This document shows positions 25,898-34,798 of a stretch of 64,000 bases of DNA, piece after piece; position 1 is the stretch's first letter; each line of letters opens with the position of its first letter. Source of the stretch: Candidatus Thorarchaeota archaeon. Lineage in GTDB: Archaea > Asgardarchaeota > Thorarchaeia > Thorarchaeales > Thorarchaeaceae. The stretch lies in contig DXJO01000008.1 of the NCBI GenBank assembly GCA_019057475.1, forward strand, positions 1 through 64,000, read 5' to 3'. The position numbers were made by a program, and so were the translations under genes. The notes below the pieces were generated by a model, which ran no database searches, was not told the DNA's origin, and saw nothing but the letters and a program-made list of their open reading frames with translations.

Positions 25898-28695
25898 TGC
25901 ACCAGCACCTCATTAAGGTCTTCCAAAATTCTATTGAACTCCTCGCCAAATATCTGAAAGGCACGATATGCACCGCCTTTATGTTGAAATGGAACATTCT
26001 CGAAATCTTCAATTTCAATACTCAACGATTGAGCGACATGGTCCCTTATCATCTCTAACCATTCCAACTGCTCAGAAGTAAACTCTTTTCCACGACGTTC
26101 TTGCTCAGTCAACCAGTCATTGAACCTCTCTTCAACTCCTTCGTAGAATGGAGCTAAATCTTCACTTTCACCCAATGCATATCTGATGAGCGATATGATA
26201 TCTGTCAATAGCTTCCTAGCACCGGCCCCATGCACTCTTGACTTCTCAATCCTTTCATAAGCATCCCAGAGAAGTTTAGAAGTTAGACTGTATGGAGGCT
26301 TCTGCAATACCTCTGCAAGTTCTTTGATTGCTTCATAGGTCAGGTTTCTCTGTCCATATGGCTTACTGTATATAATCTGAAGTGCAAGTAATTCGTCCTT
26401 GTTTTCTTCAATGAAATTCTTGAAGCTGCTAACGATTTCTTTTGCTCGTTCTGTCGAAGCCTCATTAAATCCTGCATAGAGTACTTCGTCTCGACTTATA
26501 GTGTCAATAGTTTGTTCACTTCGCTTCTTAATCTCAATCAATATATGTCGAAGTTTGGGCCTGTCAAATGGTTTGCACCCTATTTTCACAAGGGCTTCTT
26601 TTGCCGCTTCTTGTTGTCCCTCATCTGGTTCAACTACATCAAACATTTCTTGAGCCTTTTCTATATGCTTGTCAGGGTCTATTGCATCAAGAAGACCATT
26701 AACAAGATCATTGAGGGATCTACCATCAGATGCTTTCGCCATTTCCTTTTCATCATTAGATGAAATCTTCTCATCTAACCGAGAAAGTCTACTTGCTAAT
26801 GATGATATACTGTCTTCATCCCTCTTTCCTAAAGCGATATGATTCAGAAGCTGCTCAAACGAAACATACGGTTTCCTTTCCAAAGAACGTGAATCGGTCT
26901 TATCATGCTCTGTTACTCCCACCGCATCAACTATCACAAAGTGTGTCTTGTGTGAAGTATCAGGTGTCACACTCTTCATTTCAGTGGTTGGTATGACACG
27001 TGTACCTCGCCCTTTCATCTGTTCAAAATACACTCGGGATTTCACATCTCGCATGAATAATAGACACTCAACGGGTTTGATATCAGTCCCAGTTGATATC
27101 ATGTCTACTGAAACAACAATGCGAGGGTTGTATGAATTTCTAAAGCTCGCAATTAATCGCTCAGGGCTTTCTCCTGTTGTCTTGTACGTGATTTTCTTGC
27201 AGAATTCATTCCCCTTTCCGAATTCCTCTCTGACGATATGTAGAATATCTTCAGCATGAGAGTCATCTTTAGCGAAGATGATGGTCTTTGGGACATGAGT
27301 TCTTCCTGGAAAGATCTCAGTGAACAACCTGTCTTTGAATGTCTTGATTATCAAACGAATTTGATCTGGTGCCACCACATCTCTGTCGAGCTGTTTCGAA
27401 TCATATTCTAGGTCTTCATCCAGTTGCTCCCATCTCAATTTCCGTGTCAGTTTATCTCGCTTATCGATATACTGCTTGGCCTCAACCTTACTTCCTTTTT
27501 CAGAGATCTGTGTTGAAATCCTGTAGATATCATAGTCCACATTCACTCCATCGGCGACAGCCCTTTCATGTGAGTATTCAGTAACCAGATTCTGTTTGAA
27601 GAATCCGAGAGTCTGCTTGGAAGGTGTTGCTGTCAATCCGATCAGGAATGCATCAAAGTATTCTAGAACCTGGCGCCAAAGGTTGTAGATTGATCTATGA
27701 CATTCGTCAGTGATAATGAAATCGAAGGTTTCTATTGGAATATCTGGATTGTAGACAACATCTCGTGGATCGCCATCAAGAGCCATTTCGAATTGGGATT
27801 CTTCTTCATTCTCAGGATCCAATTCTTCCCCTCGTAACATCGAGTATACTCTTTGGATGGTTGATATGCATACACGACTCACCTTGTCAATCGTGTTGGA
27901 TTTAAGATGTTGAACATTGTACAGTTCGGTGAACTTTCTCCCATCATCCGGAGTTTTATACTGTTGAAACTCTTGATACGTTTTTATACCCAAATTCGTT
28001 CTGTCAACAAGGAATAGAATTCGTTTCGCTTTAGCGAATTTTACTAGTCGGTAGCATGATGTGACAGCTGCGAAAGTCTTACCACTCCCTGTAGCCATCT
28101 GGATTAATGCTCTGGGTTTGGACTCGGAGAAAGACGTTTCCAAATTTGTTATTGCATCAATCTGGCAGTTCCAAAGGCCAGTTTCGATTAAATCAGGTAG
28201 CTCCTGTAACCTACCTCGAAGTGTGTCCTCTTGGGAAACCCATTCCTGGAGAGTTGCAGGTCTGTGAAATGCAAAAACTCGTCGTGATCGTGATTCAGGG
28301 TCTCGGATATCCCGGAAGAAGGTTTCTACACCTGTACTCTCGTAAGAGATGGGTAAGGGCTTTTGAAGGCAAGCAACATAATCTGGAATATTGTCCATGT
28401 ACTTCTTGGACTGGATTGCTACTCCCCCAAGAGTAGTACCAACGGGCTTGGCCTCCACTACTCCGACAGCCTTGCGTTCGACGAAGAGCAAGTAGTCTGC
28501 GGCATCCCTGCCGAGTGGAAACTCCCTGACTGCAACTCCTAGGGCGGCTCCCAGGTTTAATTCCCTGTAATCCTGAATGACCCACCCCGCGGTTGCTAGG
28601 AGTGTGTCAATATTTTGCCTTGCCTTCTCTTCGGGTTTCAGTGTTTTGCCATCCCCCGTATGGAGATACTCTCGTTTACCTATGTCTGAGAACAC
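25894..28695 (-). CDS. hsdR: Type I restriction-modification, restriction/translocase subunit
   Basis: 933 residues from GTG 28695. An N-terminal PD-(D/E)XK nuclease (RDAADYLLFVERKAVGVVEAK) is followed by SF2 helicase motors: Walker A ALIQMATGSGKTFAA, DEAD-like DECHRSI, TATP in GLTATPSK, and motif VI region QMKGRGTRV. The C-terminal part matches the EcoEI-type R subunit (GFNEASTERAKEIVSSF and IRDHVAQSLSIE). It translocates and cuts unmethylated DNA. A TATA box lies immediately upstream, giving a nearly leaderless transcript. All subunits are intact, so the system looks functional. Confidence 0.96.
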   Translation of the reverse strand: MFSDIGKREYLHTGDGKTLKPEEKARQNIDTLLATAGWVIQDYRELNLGAALGVAVREFPLGRDAADYLLFVERKAVGVVEAKPVGTTLGGVAIQSKKYMDNIPDYVACLQKPLPISYESTGVETFFRDIRDPESRSRRVFAFHRPATLQEWVSQEDTLRGRLQELPDLIETGLWNCQIDAITNLETSFSESKPRALIQMATGSGKTFAAVTSCYRLVKFAKAKRILFLVDRTNLGIKTYQEFQQYKTPDDGRKFTELYNVQHLKSNTIDKVSRVCISTIQRVYSMLRGEELDPENEEESQFEMALDGDPRDVVYNPDIPIETFDFIITDECHRSIYNLWRQVLEYFDAFLIGLTATPSKQTLGFFKQNLVTEYSHERAVADGVNVDYDIYRISTQISEKGSKVEAKQYIDKRDKLTRKLRWEQLDEDLEYDSKQLDRDVVAPDQIRLIIKTFKDRLFTEIFPGRTHVPKTIIFAKDDSHAEDILHIVREEFGKGNEFCKKITYKTTGESPERLIASFRNSYNPRIVVSVDMISTGTDIKPVECLLFMRDVKSRVYFEQMKGRGTRVIPTTEMKSVTPDTSHKTHFVIVDAVGVTEHDKTDSRSLERKPYVSFEQLLNHIALGKRDEDSISSLASRLSRLDEKISSNDEKEMAKASDGRSLNDLVNGLLDAIDPDKHIEKAQEMFDVVEPDEGQQEAAKEALVKIGCKPFDRPKLRHILIEIKKRSEQTIDTISRDEVLYAGFNEASTERAKEIVSSFKNFIEENKDELLALQIIYSKPYGQRNLTYEAIKELAEVLQKPPYSLTSKLLWDAYERIEKSRVHGAGARKLLTDIISLIRYALGESEDLAPFYEGVEERFNDWLTEQERRGKEFTSEQLEWLEMIRDHVAQSLSIEIEDFENVPFQHKGGAYRAFQIFGEEFNRILEDLNEVLVQ

Positions 28696-28705
28696 ATTGC
28701 TTTGC

Positions 28706-28715
28706 CTTTAATATA
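28706..28715 (-). promoter_or_regulatory. TATA box of the hsdRSM operon
   Basis: On the minus strand the sequence reads CCCAGATATATTAAAGG; TATATTAAAG fits the archaeal TATA consensus and the preceding CCCAGA could serve as BRE. Its spacing to GTG 28695 implies a transcript that starts at or very near the first codon. Confidence 0.55.
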
Positions 28716-28848
28716 TCTGGGATTCTTTGGAGTAATGATTTGGTTGTTAACTGCAGGTCTGGGAGTAGGTGATGCTCGCATCGAATTCCTGGAATAATTC
28801 GGTTGATGCGCTGCTCTGGTCCAAGTCTACCACGCCCTGTGTTCCTAA

Positions 28849-29169
28849 TTCACCACGAAGGCGGACAAACGACTGAGGGAGAGAGTTGAACTGCATTTCC
28901 CAAGGGTCGGCAACGAACCGGCTGGGTTTATTGTCAAGAACCAGATGAAGAGATGGGGGAGCTGCACGAAGGACGGAATCCTTAATCTGAACTGGAAGAT
29001 AATCATGGCGCCGATGTCCGTTGTGGACTATGTGGTAGTTCATGAGTTGGTCCATCTTGGTGTACAGGATCACTCGCGGGAGTTTTGGCAGAAGATGAGA
29101 GTTGTGCTTCCTGACTATGAACGCAGGAAGGAATGGCTTCGTATACGTGGACCAACATTGGAGTTCTAA
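28849..29169 (+). pseudogene. 5'-truncated DUF45/YgjP-like zinc metallopeptidase
   Basis: From 28849 an open frame without a start codon reads RLRERVELHFPRVGN and IVKNQM, then from ATG 28945 MKRWGSCTKDGILNLNWKII, VVDYVVVHELVHLGVQDHSR and VLPDYERRKEWL. This is the YgjP (DUF45, SprT-like) family with the zinc motif HELVH and the downstream His in DHSREFW. The usual N-terminal 80-100 residues are missing, cut off by TAA at 28846-28848. DUF45 genes often travel with type I restriction systems; here the fragment is divergent from hsdR. A 74-residue product from 28945 remains possible. Confidence 0.75.
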
Positions 29170-29334
29170 GAATTCCCTCCTCTCAGAGTACGAAAAACAT
29201 TGTTGAATTCAGCACGTAGGCATACTCTGTAGTGGTTCATGTTTCTTCCTCCAAGTTTCTGTCAAGTGATGATTCGAGGGGGCCTGCAGAGACGATGTAG
29301 AAGACCTTGCGAAACATGTGCTTCAAGAGAATTG

Positions 29335-31017
29335 CTAGATTCGGATGTATCCGGAATACCACAGCAGGAAGAGTGACACTAGTGACAGGATTATCATTAT
29401 GGCCATGACAATTAGGTTCGTAAACTTCTTGTCCATGAACTCTTTTTTGATTTCATCCTTGCTGACAATCCCTGCAATAGCCTTGACTGCGTCTTCACCT
29501 AGCACTGCTCCGTAGTACGCAATGCTTCGCATATGCTGCTCAAGATATGATTGAAACACTCCGGTCAAATGAGATATCCTTATGATACCAAGCACCAGGT
29601 AAAGAATGAACAAGACCGGAAACGAAATTAGAATGATGTTCGCCGTAGCAGGACTTAGCGGTTGCGCGACTATTCCGACCAATGCGCCTAGAATTGCTCC
29701 GAAACCACCGTATGTCGCGCTATAGAGAACCTGGTTTAGGCTTAGTCTCAAATTAATATCCTTGTCAGTCCAGTCCTGCAGGAATTCCATGAACTTCTGC
29801 CTTGTTTCCAAGATTGCGGATACGACCCGTTCGACATATAGATTGAAGGCTGCTTCGGCTGACTTCCTCACGGATTCGACGTTATTCAAGAAGTCTAGAA
29901 TGGACGAGGAGTTGAGTGCAACGGTCTTCCTCGACATCAGCACCTTGGCCGCGTTCATGTCGTCAAATGTCCAGTGATAGAAATCGATGACAGGTTTGAG
30001 GATATCTTCAACATGTCGACCTTCAGCTTTGACTTCTCCATCTTCAAAGACCACAATACCTTCAATGGTCTTTGCGCCGATGAATTTGATGTTCCAGCTA
30101 TTCCAGTCCCCTGTGTTTGCCCTATATGAGGCTAGAGCCAGGAGAGCATAGAGCATTTCCAAGGATTGGAATAGATCCTTAACGGCGTTGAGGTCGTCCC
30201 TTGTTTCGTCGAAATCAACCTCGAACAGGTCCGGAATCACAGCGCCTTCCTGGAGGTTGGCTGAAACGACCTGTGAGAAAAATCGGTACCTCTCATGCAT
30301 TTCTTCCAAGGGTCCCAATCTAATAACTTCAGCCTTGACCTCTTCGTCTGTCAACCAGATGTCTGTAACAATGAGGTGTCTGCTGGCTCCTGTGTATTCC
30401 AACTCACCAACCGCTAGGATTAGTTTTCCCGATCCATTCAGAGATCGAGATGCTATCTCAGTATGCCTGCTTGATTTCATATACTGCAGAAGACCATCCA
30501 CTGAAACGAATGTAAGGACCTCTGCATTAATTCCAGCGGATTCCCAGCGTTCCTTGACAAAGTCCTCAATTGGCTTCTTGGATATTGAAGTCACGACTCT
30601 CCATTCCACTCCAAGACCTGACAGCTGGCTTGAATCGTTCCTAAGCAAGTTTGCCCATTTCTGAGGCCTATGAATAGCTCGCCTGTCAACCACTGAAAGC
30701 AGCAGTTTTACTGAATCGAATCCTACAGCATCACTGATATCTTCTCTTGCCCGTGCTGACAGTGTATCGACACTGATGGCATTGAGTGTTGGAGTTAGAG
30801 AAACAGTAAGTACTATGTTTTGATCGAGTATCATGTGCGCGTTGAATTCAACGCTTAGTTCGTCCATCTCCTTGTGCAACGATAATAGCCCATCCACTTG
30901 GTCGGCTAGAGTCATGGAGTCAGCTTCAAGCACGGCTGTGAACCTCTTGTCATCTTCTGTTAGTTCGGCCCATTCAATTGCGATATACTCGCGAATCGCC
31001 TCCAGTTTCGTCATCAT
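29335..31017 (-). CDS. Membrane protein of a two-gene operon, candidate defence component
   Basis: 560 residues. The first 400 are soluble, mixed alpha-beta, with no recognised motif (for example SGKLILAVGELEYTGASRHL, IKFIGAKTIEGIVVFEDG). Three hydrophobic helices follow: VLYSATYGGFGAILGALVGI, ATANIILISFPVLFILYLVL and, at the very end, FTNLIVMAIMIILSLVSLFL. A Met-Met start at 31017 directly follows the stop of 31023-32027 by 5 bases. The arrangement, a large cytosolic sensor-like region tethered to the membrane beside an NdpA-like protein and a type I restriction system, resembles membrane-effector defence operons. That role is inference. Confidence 0.75.
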   Translation of the reverse strand: MMTKLEAIREYIAIEWAELTEDDKRFTAVLEADSMTLADQVDGLLSLHKEMDELSVEFNAHMILDQNIVLTVSLTPTLNAISVDTLSARAREDISDAVGFDSVKLLLSVVDRRAIHRPQKWANLLRNDSSQLSGLGVEWRVVTSISKKPIEDFVKERWESAGINAEVLTFVSVDGLLQYMKSSRHTEIASRSLNGSGKLILAVGELEYTGASRHLIVTDIWLTDEEVKAEVIRLGPLEEMHERYRFFSQVVSANLQEGAVIPDLFEVDFDETRDDLNAVKDLFQSLEMLYALLALASYRANTGDWNSWNIKFIGAKTIEGIVVFEDGEVKAEGRHVEDILKPVIDFYHWTFDDMNAAKVLMSRKTVALNSSSILDFLNNVESVRKSAEAAFNLYVERVVSAILETRQKFMEFLQDWTDKDINLRLSLNQVLYSATYGGFGAILGALVGIVAQPLSPATANIILISFPVLFILYLVLGIIRISHLTGVFQSYLEQHMRSIAYYGAVLGEDAVKAIAGIVSKDEIKKEFMDKKFTNLIVMAIMIILSLVSLFLLWYSGYIRI

Positions 31018-31022
31018 TTAGT

Positions 31023-32027
31023 TTACTCCAGTGTGAACTCCCTTACCTCTCCCTCTATGACATGTCTATGAGGTCCCATTTCGTTCTCATTGAATCTATC
31101 TGAGAAGCTTCTGAAAGACCCGAAAAGCCGAATGTCGCCAACATAGAATTTCGCTCTCAACCCGTCAACATCGTCCGCCCGCACAAGCCCTTTTAAATTC
31201 AGGTCACCTCGAACAAGATCACGTATTTGGGGTTGAGGTGTTCGTACAACTTGGGCTATGATTTCAGTCACCTGTTCCTCTTCGATGACCCTTTGCGAAT
31301 CACCTACATGACTCGAGAACGCCTCGTACAGGCTTATGCTCTGGTCCACGGGCAGTGTTCCTCCCGTTAGTTTCAAGGCAAGCCGTCTAATCTCCGCCAT
31401 CATGTCTCTGGCGTCAACTGGTGGAACGCCTCCGAGGAAGCCGTTGAAGTACTTGGAATACGAGTTCTCTTGATACACCTTCATGTAGTAGTGAGTTGGT
31501 GCGGTTGGATGTGGATATATAGCTCCCTTCTGGTGTTTTCCAGCAAGTGGCAGCTTCTCAACTAAGTGCTCTGCTGTCAGTTCCGCGTTGTCGCCCATTA
31601 ACTCGGCGTATGATTCATCCACCCATCTAAGTTTGAAGAGTCCGATATGTCTTCGCCCAGAACGTTCAAAGCGTCCGACGAATAGGACCCCCGGGTAATT
31701 TCCTCTCATCTTCTCCGTCAGATTCTGTGCCAACCATTGACCTGTGTCGCGAAACTCCTCGGATTGATCTGGAATTATGAACCGCTGCAGCTGCTCCAGT
31801 CTGGTTCTAACACTGTTTCCATATGCATCTATAGGGTCAGATAAACCATAGGCTTTCCGAGATATGGACTGGTCAACTACTTCGGAGAAGTAGTCACTAT
31901 ATGCTTCGATTATGCTAGCATCAGATAGGAGATGCGTTCCACCGTGCTGGAGATTGTCGAAATCCCTGTTCTTATCTATGTAGTGGAAGTATAGGTACTC
32001 TATGTTCAACGAGTTCTGATTGGCCAT
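31023..32027 (-). CDS. NdpA-like (nucleoid-associated) protein
   Basis: 334 residues. The middle matches the outline of the NdpA/YejK family (37-kDa nucleoid-associated proteins): VLFVGRFERSGRRHIGLFKL, LPLAGKHQKGAIYPHP (family pattern LP...K.QKAA), then YMKVYQENSYSKYFNGFLGG (family pattern D..S..AKYF..FL.C). The C-terminal third, IRDLVRGDLNLKGLVRADDV, is less typical. NdpA proteins bind DNA, and relatives recur in defence islands. It is first in a two-gene operon with the membrane protein. Family assignment is by eye and moderately sure. Confidence 0.7.
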   Translation of the reverse strand: MANQNSLNIEYLYFHYIDKNRDFDNLQHGGTHLLSDASIIEAYSDYFSEVVDQSISRKAYGLSDPIDAYGNSVRTRLEQLQRFIIPDQSEEFRDTGQWLAQNLTEKMRGNYPGVLFVGRFERSGRRHIGLFKLRWVDESYAELMGDNAELTAEHLVEKLPLAGKHQKGAIYPHPTAPTHYYMKVYQENSYSKYFNGFLGGVPPVDARDMMAEIRRLALKLTGGTLPVDQSISLYEAFSSHVGDSQRVIEEEQVTEIIAQVVRTPQPQIRDLVRGDLNLKGLVRADDVDGLRAKFYVGDIRLFGSFRSFSDRFNENEMGPHRHVIEGEVREFTLE

Positions 32028-32219
32028 TCATGCGCCCCCAATTGCATTCTTTCGTGTCACACACGACAGTGTCTAAATACTCAAAGAACTGTCTTATCAA
32101 CATTTCGAAGGTTCGCGAGTACCTTTTCTTATAGAATGGGATCAACCTCCAAATTGTGCAGATTCAGGGACTTCTGCTTTTCCAAGAGCAAGCTTTGGTT
32201 GACCTCCAACCAAATGGAT

Positions 32220-32302
32220 GTTAAGCTGCCAGTGGGGACGCCCTCGTACCAAGCCAGCAGAAGAAGTTTCCCTTTCGCCCGCGGGCGGATTCTGGTCTTT
32301 AG
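32220..32302 (+). repeat. Degenerate intergenic repeat R2, copy B
   Basis: 83 bases aligned without gaps to 20935-21017 (about 72 percent by my count). It lies in the 415-base spacer between the divergent NdpA-like gene and alkA; I see no gene there. Copy A follows nrdD, and a scrap resembling the nrdD end lies near the alkA fragment at 37 kb, so these pieces may share a history. Confidence 0.45.
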
Positions 32303-32442
32303 CATCCTAGCTCCATCCGCAGACATATTGCGGGCACTCCTTTTCGTGCGAATTTGCAGCTAGACTTCTGTGCTCATATTCAAGCACAAAGATTGCATCA
32401 GGAGTCGCCAGCGTTATTAGGGCCCCCTGCAGATATGACCTA

Positions 32443-33063
32443 ATGCCAAACATCCTCAGTGCAAGGGTTCTCAATCGGTTCGCAAAGCAAGTTCCTGAAC
32501 TCAGAGAGGCACTACAAGCGGCAAGAATGGAACTAGAGCACACGATGACACCGCCATTCGAGATGCTGATCAGATCAATCGTCTACCAGCAGTTGTCAGG
32601 AAAAGCCGCACGAACAATCCACGACCGAATGCTCGAACTCATTGGCAACCTGACACCCAAATCCGTTCTCGCGAAGACGCAAGAAGAGCTTCGAAGCGTG
32701 GGTCTCTCTAGGCAGAAGGCTTCCTACCTCCACAACATAGCTGAAGCGTTCGACAAGAAGGGGTTCCTTGAGAAGTACAAGAACGCTGAATCACTTAACG
32801 GACTGTCATCAGACGAGATCGTCAAGCTCTTTGTTGACATCAAGGGCGTGGGCGAGTGGACCGTGCAGATGTACATGATATTCGCGCTCGGGCGACTTGA
32901 TGTACTGGCTCCAAATGATCTTGGTGTACGCAAGGGGGTCATGAATCTCTATGGGCTGGAGGAGATGCCGAACCCGAAACAGGTCAAGAATCTAGCTGAG
33001 AAGTGGCATCCATTGGAAACCGTTGGCACGATTCTTGCTTGGCGTGTGCTGGAATTTGAGTAG
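32443..33063 (+). CDS. alkA: DNA-3-methyladenine glycosylase (AlkA-like, HhH-GPD family)
   Basis: 206 residues. FEMLIRSIVYQQLSGKAART is the conserved helix of the family, IKGVGEWTVQMY (about 133-144) the helix-hairpin-helix, and LAPNDLGVRKG carries the catalytic Asp (about 159). It excises alkylated bases such as 3-methyladenine, starting base-excision repair. The gene is complete. The last 168 bases are present a second time at 36885-37052, on the far side of a group of nuclease genes. Confidence 0.93.
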   Translation: MPNILSARVLNRFAKQVPELREALQAARMELEHTMTPPFEMLIRSIVYQQLSGKAARTIHDRMLELIGNLTPKSVLAKTQEELRSVGLSRQKASYLHNIAEAFDKKGFLEKYKNAESLNGLSSDEIVKLFVDIKGVGEWTVQMYMIFALGRLDVLAPNDLGVRKGVMNLYGLEEMPNPKQVKNLAEKWHPLETVGTILAWRVLEFE

Positions 33064-33176
33064 TACACATCTAGTCTGACTGATACCAGCAGGACCTCGT
33101 CTAGGGGGACTGTAGTCGCACATAGTGACTTCTTGGGGCTTACGATGATGCCAAGGGACATGGAAATATCATCTAA

Positions 33177-34289
33177 TTAATACTCAAGATGGAGAAGGTC
33201 ACCAGAATACGCATACTTCTCAAGAAGTCTTCTTGCCATACGTTCTGTTTCGCCTATGTTATAGCTAGTTTCGATATAGAGTTCATTAGTTAGCCTTTGT
33301 GGGCCTCTGAATTTCTCACCATTTTGATGGACTGGTTTGGTGTTTACCAAATATCGTATTTGACCTGTGGTTACTCTCACGGGGCAGTCCCTTTTAGTAA
33401 GATGGCCTCTTTTGATGAGCCACTCTGCAGTACAAGTAAGTATTCTATGCACACGCCCCCCTTCGAACTTTTCAGAATCAACTCGAATGATCTTTGGAGG
33501 GTTGCTTGATTTCGGTGTTTTTCTTCTGCCAGATGACATCCTTTGAGTTTCTTCCGTCATAGGCTGCATCCTTGCAAACAATGGAGTGCCTTTGTAGCGC
33601 TTAAGAAGAAAATGCTTGGTTTCCTCAACTTGAATATCAAGATCTTGAAATGACATCTTCACCTCATCTTGTAGGATTCTAGATGCTGCGAGAACCTGCC
33701 TTTCTTCATCAGCAATCAATGCCTGCCAAGTGGAATGGATTGCGCCTTGCTTCCTCTTCGTTAATTCGATCTGCCTTTCTAAATGCTCAATACTCTCACT
33801 ACGTATCTGCATCATTTTCTCAGCGCATTCTTCAGGATTCATGTCTATAAGGCTAATACTCCAAATAGGATCTCTAGACCATCCCTGAAACCTGTACAGA
33901 TTCCAGCACGCACCATCGGTCGTTATACCAAGATTGATGTCAAGGGCAATCAAATAGTCAGCCAATTGCATGGTTGCATTGGAATCAATGTCAACTCTTT
34001 CTCCAAGGCGTTTTACTTCAAATGCAAGGAGATTTGTTTTCCCCTTACTGAGAGTTATGTCAATCTCACCTTTTGAATTCTTCAGCTTCACTTCAATCTC
34101 TTTCATAGAGATGTATGGTGGAGAATTCCATCCAAGTTTGTGTAGAAGGGGAATGACGAGATTATCTCTTACATTATCCTCTCGTTTTTTGCCTTTTCTG
34201 AAATCATTGGGGCGCTGCTTGATCAACTCTCTGATTTTCCTAATCTCACCAACAAGTTCTGCTTTCAAGTTTCGGGATCTCCTAAACAA
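33177..34289 (-). CDS. PD-(D/E)XK nuclease-like protein with HsdR N-terminal-type domain
   Basis: 370 residues. Residues about 40-150 resemble the N-terminal nuclease domain of type I HsdR: NVRDNLVIPLLHKLGW, KGEIDITLSKGKTNLLAFEV (acidic D, then E-x-K in FEVKRL), MQLADYLIALDINLGITTDG and WNLYRF. Then comes a coiled segment (residues 170-240), and a basic C-terminal part without motif. Standalone proteins of this type occur in defence islands and may be restriction-like nucleases. The 5' end (34289) overlaps the truncated Endonuc_Holl gene by 25 bases on the same strand. Confidence 0.75.
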   Translation of the reverse strand: MFRRSRNLKAELVGEIRKIRELIKQRPNDFRKGKKREDNVRDNLVIPLLHKLGWNSPPYISMKEIEVKLKNSKGEIDITLSKGKTNLLAFEVKRLGERVDIDSNATMQLADYLIALDINLGITTDGACWNLYRFQGWSRDPIWSISLIDMNPEECAEKMMQIRSESIEHLERQIELTKRKQGAIHSTWQALIADEERQVLAASRILQDEVKMSFQDLDIQVEETKHFLLKRYKGTPLFARMQPMTEETQRMSSGRRKTPKSSNPPKIIRVDSEKFEGGRVHRILTCTAEWLIKRGHLTKRDCPVRVTTGQIRYLVNTKPVHQNGEKFRGPQRLTNELYIETSYNIGETERMARRLLEKYAYSGDLLHLEY

Positions 34290-34615
34290 TGAATTCCCAA
34301 ATACGCACTAATCAGTTCAAATAGATATGTCTTATTCTTATTCAAATTTCCTTGGAGCGGGAACGGCCTAGGACCATCAAGGAGAATTGCATCAGACATG
34401 GAAAAAGTGTTTCCACAAGATGGACATTCTGCAACAAGCCTTGGAGATTTCAGTTCTATCTCTTGATGTTGGCGGCAACCACGGTCATTACACTGGTCGC
34501 TGTAGCGTGTATCGAGGACTAATATCGAGAATCTCAGTACGGCTGCCAGAAAGACAAATATGCCGCCTAGGACTACGTTGACGGAGAGGTTAGAGGACAG
34601 TGAGCGAAGTCCCAA
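34265..34615 (-). pseudogene. Truncated Endonuc_Holl family gene (nuclease domain missing)
   Basis: 116 codons from TTG 34615. An N-terminal membrane segment (VNVVLGGIFVFLAAVLRFSI) is followed by KSPRLVAECPSCGNTFSMSD and AILLDGPRPFP, nearly identical to the start of the gene at 36368-36841 (KSPELVAECPSCGDTFSMSD, AVLFDGTKPFP). After this point the homology ends and the frame runs 30 more codons into the overlapping nuclease gene. The nuclease domain with its catalytic E-x-K is absent. It looks like a 3'-truncated paralogue left by rearrangement. Confidence 0.65.
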
Positions 34616-34724
34616 TGTCTGGCGGTCTCGAAATTCCCGAACTGCCGAAGGAAAAGCGTCCTTGTTTCAGAAACCCGATTGTCTGTGTGGCGCTTATTAT
34701 CATTGTACCTATTGGAGGTAAGAG

Positions 34725-34793
34725 ATGAAAAATGCCAGAGAGAAAACGCGCTTATCATGGTTTTGTTATCCCATCAAGGGTTTATGTGGGTGA
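34725..34793 (+). CDS. Possible 22-codon leader ORF before the PD-(D/E)XK gene
   Basis: ATG 34725 is preceded, at 5 bases, by SD GGAGGT (34714-34719), the best SD in this region. The 22 codons (MKNAREKTRLSWFCYPIKGL, then CG) end at TGA 34791-34793, five bases before the nuclease ATG at 34799 and in a different frame. It could couple translation of the nuclease to the leader, or be the relic of a frameshifted original N-terminus. Confidence 0.35.
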   Translation: MKNAREKTRLSWFCYPIKGLCG

Positions 34794-34798
34794 GAAAA

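Noticed and set aside
29170-29334. Resemblance of GAAACATGTGCTTCAAG near 29313 to a segment at 22161
   Set aside because: Only about 25-30 bases with several mismatches; too short to claim a repeat family.
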